NCBI GenBank assembly: GCA_900539765.1
Contig: UQDF01000050.1
Location: forward strand, 1 to 15,593
Reading direction: 5' to 3'
Origin: an uncultured Porphyromonas sp.
Lineage (GTDB): Bacteria > Bacteroidota > Bacteroidia > Bacteroidales > Porphyromonadaceae
DNA: 15,593 bases
Shown here piece after piece: positions 1 through 7,047 of this stretch. Numbering within the stretch: the stretch's first letter is position 1; each line of letters begins with the position of its first letter. Position numbers and translations under genes: made by a program. The notes below the pieces were generated by a model, which made no database searches, was not told the DNA's origin, and saw only the letters and a list, made by a program, of their open reading frames with translations.

Positions 1-90
1 TATCAAAAGCTCGACGAAACCAATTCAGTTGCATTTGATAGTTGAATCTACGGTCAGACTCTAGATACCCTCACTTTGCCGAAGAAAATG

Positions 91-98
91 TACCTTTG
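91..98 (+). promoter_or_regulatory. Putative -7 promoter box for the decarboxylase subunit genes
   Basis: The sequence TACCTTTG matches the Bacteroidota -7 consensus TAnnTTTG exactly and ends 33 bases before the ATG at 132. The identical octamer occurs before three other genes in this window (2351, 7014, 9078). A TTTG is present at 75-78, but the gap to the box is too short for a standard -33 element, so only the -7 half is supported. It implies that the two decarboxylase genes can be transcribed independently of whatever lies to the left. Confidence 0.6.
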
Positions 99-131
99 AA
101 GATCCAATATTAGCAATACATATGTGAGCTT

Positions 132-1115
132 ATGCAACGAATCACACACCCTGCCTTACAGAGACTACTCCTCCTCTCTACAATAGTCGCCCTATGGGGC
201 TCCCTGTCGCTCTCAGCACAGAGTATCACGGCGGCACGGATCAATGAGGTGATGATAGATAATGTAGATAACTACATAGACAACTATGGCAAGCGTAGCC
301 CGTGGATCGAGATCTACAACTCCTCAGCGGGGACGATAAACCTTGCGGGCTGCTTTCTGACCGATGATCCGCAGTATCTCAAGAAATATATGATCCCTAA
401 GGGGGATGTGCTGACGGTGATCAAGCCGAGGCAGAGCATCGTCTTCTTTGCCGATGAGATGCCAATGCGAGGCACCTTTCACCTAAACTTCTCGCTAGCA
501 CCTGACACCACTCACTATCTAGCTTTGGTAAGCAACGATGGGTGCACCATCATCGATGAGGTGGAGGTGCCAGCATCTCTCCCCGCCAATCACTCCTATG
601 CTCGTATCGATGACGGAGTGCGTACGGTTGTGGCCACCGAGGCGTGGCATGTCACGGAGCACACGACGCCTGGATCTAACAATGTGGTCAAGGACAAGAA
701 TGAGAAGATCGACCGTCTACAAGAGGCTGACCCTAATGGCTTTGTGATGACCATCACCGCTATGCTGGTGGTCTTTTCGGGGCTACTGATCCTCTTCCTG
801 GCCTATAAGCTTGTCGGGATCGTGGCCATGCGTATCGAGGGGCGTAATGAGAGCCTGCGTGGTCGACTACACAATCGACTCGAGAAGCGATTAGAGAATC
901 AACCAGACCAAGAGCCTACGGAGCTAGCCAGCACGACCGAAGATCCGCTTGTGCCCGTTGCTATCTCACTAGCACTGACGAGTGAGATAGAGATGGGCGG
1001 TGGCGAGGCGCCAGGACAGCTGACCATACGACCCCGCACGCAGGTTTATCAGCCGTGGAGTGATAAGAGTCAGATGATGCGTCCTACGGTTACCTGTAGA
1101 CAATTGAAAAAGTAA
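132..1115 (+). CDS. Lamin-tail domain / OadG-type membrane subunit of a Na+-pumping decarboxylase (gamma/delta-like)
   Basis: This 327-residue protein is probably the membrane anchor subunit of a biotin-dependent Na+-pumping decarboxylase (methylmalonyl-CoA or oxaloacetate type). Seen: a signal peptide with likely cleavage after A29 (SLSA|Q); a lamin-tail-like beta domain at about 33-165, with NEVMIDN, WIEIYN and LAGCFLTDD motifs; one strong membrane helix at about 203-229; and a charged linker. The C-terminal tail, about 273-320, ends in YQPWSDK (306-312), which resembles the YxPWSxK tail I recall for Bacteroidota OadG-like subunits. The topology therefore puts the lamin-tail domain outside the inner membrane and the tail in the cytoplasm. 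The beta subunit gene follows after 31 bases, which supports the role. In the family, the gamma anchor holds the alpha carboxyltransferase against beta. The function of the secreted domain is unknown. ATG 132 was chosen because it gives a complete signal peptide. Confidence 0.82.
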   Translation: MQRITHPALQRLLLLSTIVALWGSLSLSAQSITAARINEVMIDNVDNYIDNYGKRSPWIEIYNSSAGTINLAGCFLTDDPQYLKKYMIPKGDVLTVIKPRQSIVFFADEMPMRGTFHLNFSLAPDTTHYLALVSNDGCTIIDEVEVPASLPANHSYARIDDGVRTVVATEAWHVTEHTTPGSNNVVKDKNEKIDRLQEADPNGFVMTITAMLVVFSGLLILFLAYKLVGIVAMRIEGRNESLRGRLHNRLEKRLENQPDQEPTELASTTEDPLVPVAISLALTSEIEMGGGEAPGQLTIRPRTQVYQPWSDKSQMMRPTVTCRQLKK

Positions 1116-1146
1116 TATCGACCTAAGCAATTAACGAGATAGCCTT

Positions 1147-2301
1147 ATGAATTTTTGGAACTTCCTTGTTGAGAATATAGAGATTTTCTCTACTTACACG
1201 GGCTTTGCCAATCTGACGACGGGTCATGTGATCATGATCCTAATTGGAGCCCTATTTATCTTCCTAGGCATACGCTTTAGGTTCGAGCCACTGCTCTTGA
1301 TCCCCATTGGCTTTGGTATGCTGATCGGCAATATCCCCTTTAAGGATGCAGGCTTGCAGATCGGCATCTATGAGGAGGGTTCTGTCCTCAATATCCTCTA
1401 CCAAGGGGTGAGACAGGGGTGGTACCCGCCACTAATCTTCCTCGGCATCGGTGCGATGACAGACTTCTCGGCGCTAATCTCCAATCCTAAACTAATGCTG
1501 GTGGGTGCGGCTGCACAGTTTGGCATCTTTGGAGCCTATATGATCGCCTTGCAGCTAGGCTTCGAGCCCAATGCTGCGGGTGCTATCGGTATCATCGGAG
1601 GTGCTGATGGTCCGACAGCTATCTTCCTCTCGTCGAAGCTAGCTCCCGACCTACTCGGTGCTATTGCTGTCTCGGCTTACTCCTACATGGCACTGGTGCC
1701 GATCATACAGCCGCCCTTCATGCGTCTGCTGACGACCGACAAGGAGCGACGCATACGTATGAAGCCACCCCGCAAGGTGTCTCGTGTAGAGCGCATTCTC
1801 TTTCCGATCTTCGGACTTCTCTTGACTGGCTTCCTCGTGCCATCAGGTCTACCTCTGCTGGGAATGCTTTTCTTCGGTAATATCCTCAAGGAGAGTGGCG
1901 TCTGCGATCGTCTAGCTCGCACGGCTCGTGAGCCACTCATCGATATCGTCACGATCCTCCTCGGTGTGACAGTAGGAGCCTCGACACAGGCGACACACTT
2001 CCTCACGCTCGACTCGGTAAAGATCTTTATGCTCGGTGCGATCTCCTTTATCATAGCAACCTGCTCTGGAGTACTCTTTGTCAAGTTGATGAACCTTTTC
2101 CTCAAGGACGAAAACAAGATCAATCCACTGATCGGCAATGCGGGTGTCTCCGCCGTTCCTGACTCAGCTCGCATCTCGCAAATCGAAGGCGTCAAGTATG
2201 ACCGGACGAACTACTTGCTGATGCACGCTATGGGCCCTAACGTGGCTGGCGTCATCGGCTCTGCCGTCGCTGCGGGTGTCCTCCTCGGCTTCCTCTCCTA
2301 A
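1147..2301 (+). CDS. Na+-transporting carboxybiotin decarboxylase, beta subunit (OadB/MmdB/GcdB family)
   Basis: This 384-residue polytopic inner-membrane protein decarboxylates carboxybiotin on the carrier subunit and couples this to outward Na+ transport. Seen: about ten hydrophobic segments and the family hallmark GGADGPTAIF (D154, equivalent to the essential Asp of Klebsiella OadB). Two further conserved stretches are GNAGVSAVPDSARISQ and MGPNVAGVIGS near the C-terminus. Length is in the usual range for the family. The enzyme substrate (methylmalonyl-CoA, oxaloacetate or glutaconyl-CoA) cannot be read from beta alone. Methylmalonyl-CoA is favoured because Bacteroidales commonly use it in propionate formation. 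It is co-directional with the gamma-like gene 31 bases upstream and has no promoter box of its own, so it is probably co-transcribed. The biotin carrier and alpha subunit genes are not in view. Confidence 0.93.
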   Translation: MNFWNFLVENIEIFSTYTGFANLTTGHVIMILIGALFIFLGIRFRFEPLLLIPIGFGMLIGNIPFKDAGLQIGIYEEGSVLNILYQGVRQGWYPPLIFLGIGAMTDFSALISNPKLMLVGAAAQFGIFGAYMIALQLGFEPNAAGAIGIIGGADGPTAIFLSSKLAPDLLGAIAVSAYSYMALVPIIQPPFMRLLTTDKERRIRMKPPRKVSRVERILFPIFGLLLTGFLVPSGLPLLGMLFFGNILKESGVCDRLARTAREPLIDIVTILLGVTVGASTQATHFLTLDSVKIFMLGAISFIIATCSGVLFVKLMNLFLKDENKINPLIGNAGVSAVPDSARISQIEGVKYDRTNYLLMHAMGPNVAGVIGSAVAAGVLLGFLS

Positions 2302-2350
2302 AGCTCACGAGTAGCCCGCTAGGACACAAAGTCTCTATGGGGTTATTTTG

Positions 2351-2358
2351 TACCTTTG
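2351..2358 (+). promoter_or_regulatory. Putative -7 promoter box for ftsH
   Basis: TACCTTTG is an exact TAnnTTTG match, located 78 bases before the ftsH ATG. It lies in the 135-base gap after the decarboxylase beta subunit. No convincing -33 TTTG sits at the usual distance upstream. Confidence 0.55.
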
Positions 2359-2436
2359 CGGACAAAGGTGTGCCAATAGGTCTGCAAGGTGGATTGTGGT
2401 ACGCTTTTTGAAAGGTAACTAGAAAGAATCCTATTG

Positions 2437-4545
2437 ATGAATAAGCATATTAAAAACCCTCTGGGTTCTCCCACTCCTAACCCGCAGGGGTCGGATCCAC
2501 GACGTGGCAAGCGTCGCTTTAATCCGATGTGGCTATACCTATCGGCCATACTGATCTTGGCGATGCTCTTCTTCCTTCCGTCCGAGCAGCCTACGAATAG
2601 TAAGGAGGTGGACTGGACGGAGTTTCAGCAATTGCTCCGCAAGGAGGTCGCTACCAAAGTAGAGGTGAACCGCACCAAGGGCATCGCTGTTGCTACGCTC
2701 AACCCCAAGAAGGTGAGTATGGTCTACAGCGAGCAGGAGCTACAAAACATCGAGCAGCGAGGCTTCCCCTTTCGTATGGTCAATACTCAGTATCAGGTCA
2801 AGTGTACCCTGCCGTCGGTAGATCGCTTTGACGAGTTTGTCCAAAGGGAGGAGGTCGCCATAGATGTCAAGTATAAGACCGACAGCATGAACTTTTGGCT
2901 CATACTAGCCAACTGGCTTCCGCTGATTCTGCTTCTTGTCTTCTGGATATGGATCTTCCGTCGTATGAGCGCTGGCCCTGGAGGTAAGAACGGTGGTCCT
3001 GGCGGAGTCTTTAATGTCGGTAAGTCTAAGGCTAAGCTCTATGACAAGAAGGAGTCGCACGTCACCTTTGACGATGTGGCGGGGCTTCACGAAGCTAAGC
3101 AGGAGCTACAGGAGATTGTCGAGTTTCTCAAGAACCCTGACAAGTACACCAAGCTGGGCGGTAAGATCCCTAAGGGTGCACTTCTCGTGGGCCCTCCAGG
3201 GACTGGTAAGACGCTCTTTGCGAAGGCGGTCGCTGGTGAGGCGCATGTGCCGTTCTTCTCGATTTCGGGTTCAGACTTTGTGGAGATGTTCGTCGGTGTG
3301 GGAGCTTCGCGCGTTCGAGACCTCTTCAAGCAGGCTAAGGAGAAGTCGCCCTGTATCATCTTCATCGATGAGATCGACGCCGTGGGGCGTGCACGAAGTA
3401 AGAACGCTGGCTTCAGCAGTAATGACGAGCGAGAGAACACGCTCAACCAGCTTCTCACCGAGATGGACGGCTTCGATGGCAATAGTGGAGTGATCATCCT
3501 CGCAGCGACGAACCGTGTGGACATCCTCGACAAGGCGCTCCTTCGTGCTGGACGCTTCGATCGTCAGATCTACGTAGACCTACCCGACTTGAACGACCGC
3601 AAGGAGATCTTCCTCGTACATATGAAGGGGCTCAAGCTAGGTCCAGACGTAGAGGTGGATCAGCTGGCACGACAGACGCCAGGCTTCTCGGGAGCAGACA
3701 TAGCAAACGTCTGCAACGAGGCGGCGCTCATAGCGGCACGCCACGACAAGCAGGCGATCGAGAAGCAAGACTTTATGGATGCGGTGGATCGTATCATTGG
3801 TGGTCTGGAGAAGAAAAATAAGATCATCACCGAGGACGAGCGTCGCAGCATCGCCATCCACGAGGCGGGTCACGCCACCATCAGCTGGATGACGGAGTAC
3901 GGCAACCCCTTGGTCAAGGTCACCATCGTGCCTCGTGGCAAGGCGCTTGGCGCCGCTTGGTATATGCCTGAGGAGCGACAGATCACCCACACGCAGGTAC
4001 TTCTCGATGAGCTTTGCTCGCTACTGGGAGGTCGTGCTGCTGAGGAGTTATTCCTCGATCGCATCTCGACAGGTGCTGCCAACGACCTCGAGCGTGTCAC
4101 CAAGCTCGCCTATGCTATGATCACCTACTACGGTATGAGCGACAAGCTGCCCAACCTCAACTATGCCGACTCGCAGAGCGACGGCTATACTTTCCAAAAG
4201 CCGTACAGTGAAGAGACGGCGGTCATTATCGACCAAGAGGTCTCCAAGCTCATCGCTACACAGTATGCCCGAGCCAAGGAGATCCTGACACAGTATGCCG
4301 AGCAGCATCATCAGCTCGCGAAGCTACTTCTAGAGCGTGAGGTGATCTACACCGAAGATGTGGAGAGGATCCTAGGCAAGCGTCAGTGGATCTCACGCTC
4401 CGACGAGCTCGACGCACTCAACGAGGCTGCGCGTGCCAAGCGACTCGCTAGTGCTACCCCTCCGCCCTATATTAAAAAGGAGGAGCAGCCTGCACCCGCT
4501 CCCTCTGATGAGAAAAAGGAGGAGGAGCCTACAGATCACGAATAG
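2437..4545 (+). CDS. ftsH: ATP-dependent zinc metalloprotease FtsH
   Basis: Membrane-anchored hexameric AAA+ protease that extracts and degrades misfolded or short-lived membrane and cytosolic proteins. Counting from ATG 2437 (702 residues): membrane helix 1 at about 31-48, periplasmic segment, helix 2 at about 151-177, then the AAA module. That module has Walker A GPPGTGKT (252-259), pore motif FVG (285-287), Walker B ending in D311-E312, and second region of homology with R373 and R376. The protease domain has the zinc site HEAGH (475-479) and a third ligand D550 in AANDLERVT. All key residues are present. The tail is Pro/Glu/Lys-rich and low complexity. A TTG lies directly before the ATG (2434), but ATG is the more likely start. 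The gene is followed by a strong hairpin and then cdsA, an order I recall as common in Bacteroidota. Confidence 0.97.
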   Translation: MNKHIKNPLGSPTPNPQGSDPRRGKRRFNPMWLYLSAILILAMLFFLPSEQPTNSKEVDWTEFQQLLRKEVATKVEVNRTKGIAVATLNPKKVSMVYSEQELQNIEQRGFPFRMVNTQYQVKCTLPSVDRFDEFVQREEVAIDVKYKTDSMNFWLILANWLPLILLLVFWIWIFRRMSAGPGGKNGGPGGVFNVGKSKAKLYDKKESHVTFDDVAGLHEAKQELQEIVEFLKNPDKYTKLGGKIPKGALLVGPPGTGKTLFAKAVAGEAHVPFFSISGSDFVEMFVGVGASRVRDLFKQAKEKSPCIIFIDEIDAVGRARSKNAGFSSNDERENTLNQLLTEMDGFDGNSGVIILAATNRVDILDKALLRAGRFDRQIYVDLPDLNDRKEIFLVHMKGLKLGPDVEVDQLARQTPGFSGADIANVCNEAALIAARHDKQAIEKQDFMDAVDRIIGGLEKKNKIITEDERRSIAIHEAGHATISWMTEYGNPLVKVTIVPRGKALGAAWYMPEERQITHTQVLLDELCSLLGGRAAEELFLDRISTGAANDLERVTKLAYAMITYYGMSDKLPNLNYADSQSDGYTFQKPYSEETAVIIDQEVSKLIATQYARAKEILTQYAEQHHQLAKLLLEREVIYTEDVERILGKRQWISRSDELDALNEAARAKRLASATPPPYIKKEEQPAPAPSDEKKEEEPTDHE

Positions 4546-4556
4546 TCCTCTCTAGA

Positions 4557-4599
4557 AGTCGGGCAGAGATACTCACTCGCTGAGCGTCTCTGTCCGACT
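4557..4599 (+). terminator. Strong hairpin after ftsH, likely terminator or processing site
   Basis: AGTCGGGCAGAGA (4557-4569) pairs with TCTCTGTCCGACT (4587-4599) over 13 positions with a single G-U. The loop contains a further CTCA/TGAG pairing (4572-4575 with 4581-4584). It starts 12 bases after the ftsH stop. There is no U-run after it, only a short AT-rich stretch, so it may act as a 3'-end-stabilising or partial terminator between ftsH and cdsA. Confidence 0.65.
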
Positions 4600-4650
4600 A
4601 ACTTATTAAGCTCTACGTAACACACGACAATCACTGAATACAACGCTACC

Positions 4651-5496
4651 ATGTCGACCTTCACCACTCGTCTTATATCGGGCACTGTCTACGTAGCACT
4701 GATCGTGCTAGCCTTAACACTCCCCTTGGTCTGGGGATTGTGGATCTTGCTCTCCTTCTTTGCCGTCGCAGGGATCATCGAGTTCAACCATCTGACGCGA
4801 GTCAATCAGACCTACATCTTTCGTATCGTACTAGACTGCGCGGCAGCCGTCTGGCTTCTCTACGCCACGGCGCAGTATGGCATGGCGATCAGTCATGAGT
4901 TCGGCATTTTCATTCCTTACCTGCTCTACCTGCTCTATGTGGTCTGTCGCTCTACATTCCTTCCACACCAAGCTATGCTCCCCAGCCTCAGCAACAGTCT
5001 CATAGGCCAGCTTTACATAGCCGTACCCCTTGCGCTGACCATCAGACTGACGCTTGTGGTCGACCCTTTCTCTTCCATGACGCAGTTCGACGGGTTGCTC
5101 CTCCTCGCCATCTTCATCTTTATATGGGTCAATGACACGGGTGCTTACCTCGTCGGCTCACGTTGGGGCAAAAGAAGACTAGCACCCAGCATCTCACCAA
5201 AGAAAAGCGTCGAGGGCTCCATCGGAGGACTCATTCTCGTCCTTCTCTCAGCAGTCGTCTTGCGTCTGCTGTTATTCCCCGAGCTAAGCTGGCTACGCAT
5301 TTTGCTCATTGCTACAGTGGTTGCCATCTTTGGTACCATTGGGGATCTCTTCGAGAGTAGCCTCAAGCGTCAGGCGGGTGTCAAGGATTCGGGCAAGCTC
5401 ATCCCAGGTCACGGAGGCATACTCGATCGCATCGACAGCCTACTTCTAGCAGTGCCAGCCGTCTACCTGCTCCTCGCTTTCCTCGATCTATACTAA
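4651..5496 (+). CDS. cdsA: Phosphatidate cytidylyltransferase (CDP-diacylglycerol synthase)
   Basis: This 281-residue integral membrane enzyme makes CDP-diacylglycerol from phosphatidic acid and CTP, the branch point for phosphatidylethanolamine and phosphatidylglycerol synthesis. The complete CDS signature is at the C-terminus: S237-x-K239-R240, then K245-D246, then PGHGG (252-256), D259-R260 and D262, which form the metal/CTP site. An upstream loop, WVNDTGAYLVGSRWGKRRLAPSIS with SPKKSVEGSIGG after it, is also typical. About eight hydrophobic segments precede the signature, and length is normal. ATG 4651 gives the standard short hydrophilic start before the first helix. No -7 box is obvious in the gap after ftsH, so read-through past the hairpin is possible. 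The next gene begins 4 bases after the stop. Confidence 0.96.
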   Translation: MSTFTTRLISGTVYVALIVLALTLPLVWGLWILLSFFAVAGIIEFNHLTRVNQTYIFRIVLDCAAAVWLLYATAQYGMAISHEFGIFIPYLLYLLYVVCRSTFLPHQAMLPSLSNSLIGQLYIAVPLALTIRLTLVVDPFSSMTQFDGLLLLAIFIFIWVNDTGAYLVGSRWGKRRLAPSISPKKSVEGSIGGLILVLLSAVVLRLLLFPELSWLRILLIATVVAIFGTIGDLFESSLKRQAGVKDSGKLIPGHGGILDRIDSLLLAVPAVYLLLAFLDLY

Positions 5497-5500
5497 AGCA

Positions 5501-6787
5501 GTGAAAGTACCCCGCTCACTACGCTCCATACTAGCCGACAGCGGTCTACTCATCTCTGTCAGCGTCGGGGTACAGCTGATAGCCTTACTCCTCTTACCGT
5601 GGGTCAGTAGACTATACACACCAGACACGCTAGGCGACCTAGCACTCATCCTCTCCATCGCCACGCTGCTCAGCATCGCCGTGGGGGGGCGCTACGATCA
5701 GGCTATCGTCGTCTGCCAAGAGCCCTTAGAGCGAGACCACTTGCTACGCCTCACCCTATGGATCACAGGCGTAATAACGCTCATACTATTCGCCCTCACC
5801 CCAGTCATCGAGCCACGGATCGTAGCAACCCGCTACGCCACCCTGCAGGGCAAGCTCTGGCTCATTCCGCCCGTTGTCTGCGCTTTAGGACTTAGCACTA
5901 CGCTGAGCAATTATGCGCTAAGCCTAGGACACTTCAAGCGTATCGCCACCAGCAAGGCGGTACAGGGACTAGGCAACAATGGGCTCAAAGTGGGCTTCGG
6001 ACTCTTCTCGCCCACGGTCTGGAGCTTGTGGGGAGCGCAAATAGCCTCGACGCTGCTTGCACTTGTTCCACTCCTGCCTTCACTCAAGCAGCACAAGACA
6101 ATTAATGGTCCGACCAACCGTAGAGGGCTAAAGTTTGTAGCTCGCAAGTACAGAGTCTTCCCGATATTTAGCCTTCCTCAGACACTCATCACCACCCTCC
6201 TCGGGTCGATCCTAATCCTCATGCTACCGCTAGGCTACACCACCGTAGAGGTAGGACTGGTCTCCATGGCAACGATGCTGGCACGCCGTCCCATACAGCT
6301 CATCGCAGACAGCGTCAGTCAGGTCTACTTCAACCGTCTCTCCGTAGCACACCATGCGCAGGCTCCTTGGCGACCACTCGTCCGCCCACTGCTCGTGGTA
6401 ACGCTCGTGGTAGGCATCCCCACGCTCTTAATACTCTGGTGGGCTATGCCTTATCTCGTTCGCTGGCTCTTAGCTCCCGAGTACGTAGCCTGCACAGAGA
6501 TCATACGCGCTATGCTCGTGTACCTGCTCGTCTTCTTCTTCACCTCCATCATCAACGTTATCCCCGACATCATCGAGCGACAAAGGGCGCACCTACAGTT
6601 CCAATTGCTCAACCTCTTCCTGCAAGTTGCCCTCCTGGTGCTACTCATCTACGTCTTGCGCGCACCCTTCGTCGAGACCGTCTTCACCTACTACCTAGTC
6701 ATCGCACTCTACCATATACTCTATGGGGGGTGGCTCCTCTATCTCTTACTCCGACACGACCAGCAGCTCCTGCATGGTAATAGTTAG
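5501..6787 (+). CDS. Polysaccharide/oligosaccharide flippase-like membrane protein (MOP superfamily), GTG start
   Basis: This 428-residue protein has about 12 hydrophobic segments spread over its whole length and the general character of the polysaccharide transporter branch of the MOP flippases (Wzx-like). These move lipid-linked glycans across the inner membrane. The N-terminal helix followed by LPWVSRLYTPDTLGDLALI is the usual first-helix arrangement of this group. The start is GTG at 5501: it lies 4 bases after the cdsA stop, no in-frame ATG occurs until about residue 240, and no alternative start lies just upstream, so translational coupling to cdsA is likely. No glycosyltransferase genes are adjacent, so the glycan is unknown. 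It could instead serve exopolysaccharide or teichuronic-like glycan export. It ends before a 260-base gap with hairpins. Confidence 0.75.
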   Translation: MKVPRSLRSILADSGLLISVSVGVQLIALLLLPWVSRLYTPDTLGDLALILSIATLLSIAVGGRYDQAIVVCQEPLERDHLLRLTLWITGVITLILFALTPVIEPRIVATRYATLQGKLWLIPPVVCALGLSTTLSNYALSLGHFKRIATSKAVQGLGNNGLKVGFGLFSPTVWSLWGAQIASTLLALVPLLPSLKQHKTINGPTNRRGLKFVARKYRVFPIFSLPQTLITTLLGSILILMLPLGYTTVEVGLVSMATMLARRPIQLIADSVSQVYFNRLSVAHHAQAPWRPLVRPLLVVTLVVGIPTLLILWWAMPYLVRWLLAPEYVACTEIIRAMLVYLLVFFFTSIINVIPDIIERQRAHLQFQLLNLFLQVALLVLLIYVLRAPFVETVFTYYLVIALYHILYGGWLLYLLLRHDQQLLHGNS

Positions 6788-6890
6788 TTTTCTGTTGCTT
6801 TCGGGATTCGGCTTTGGTCACATACGGAGGTATGCTCCCTTCAGACCTCACCCTCAGCGCCTTGCGCTTCATCCTTTCTGCAAAGTCTAG

Positions 6891-6912
6891 ACAATCTTGT
6901 AAGCAAGATTGT
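6891..6912 (+). repeat. Perfect 9-bp stem-loop (first of a back-to-back pair)
   Basis: ACAATCTTG (6891-6899) and CAAGATTGT (6904-6912) are perfect inverted repeats around a TAAG loop. The next stem-loop begins at the very next base. They lie about 100 bases after the flippase stop, so they could end its transcript, but no U-run follows the first stem. Confidence 0.75.
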
Positions 6913-6939
6913 GAGACTGTTGACTTTTGCAACAGTCTC
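6913..6939 (+). repeat. Perfect 10-bp stem-loop (second of pair) with promoter-like loop
   Basis: GAGACTGTTG (6913-6922) and CAACAGTCTC (6930-6939) are perfect inverted repeats with a 7-base loop, ACTTTTG. The element abuts the stem-loop ending at 6912. Loop and right arm contain ACTTTTGCAAC, an 11-mer found again at 6982-6992 and at 13264-13274, the last as part of a promoter box. It could be a bidirectional terminator, a protein-binding palindrome or a small mobile-repeat relic. Confidence 0.75.
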
Positions 6940-7013
6940 CACAGAGATTAGAGGATATCTGTAGCGATATGTAGAGACGCCACTTTTGCAACGGAGTTGC
7001 ACCCAGATAGCTC

Positions 7014-7021
7014 TACCTTTG
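7014..7021 (+). promoter_or_regulatory. Putative -7 promoter box for the metal exporter
   Basis: TACCTTTG, an exact TAnnTTTG match, ends 26 bases before ATG 7048. Its position downstream of the in-frame TTG at 6997 argues that the protein starts at 7048. A TTTG at 6985-6988 is slightly too far upstream (25-base gap) for a normal -33 element. Confidence 0.6.
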
Positions 7022-7047
7022 CCTCCGTAACAGTACATCTATATCTT

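Noticed and set aside
1..45. Possible C-terminal tail of an upstream gene (YQKLDETNSVAFDS then stop)
   Set aside because: Only 14 codons are visible, and the other frames are also open for similar lengths, so coding cannot be decided.
3087..3533. - strand and alternative + frames within ftsH (also 2993-3493)
   Set aside because: They lie entirely inside the conserved AAA module, with Ser/Arg-rich translations typical of shadow frames.
6841..7038. 65-codon - strand frame in the gap before the metal ATPase
   Set aside because: It spans the two perfect hairpins and the promoter box, with no coding signature.
6997..7047. In-frame TTG extension of the metal ATPase by 17 codons
   Set aside because: The extension overlaps the TACCTTTG promoter box at 7014, and the added residues do not resemble the family; ATG 7048 fits better.
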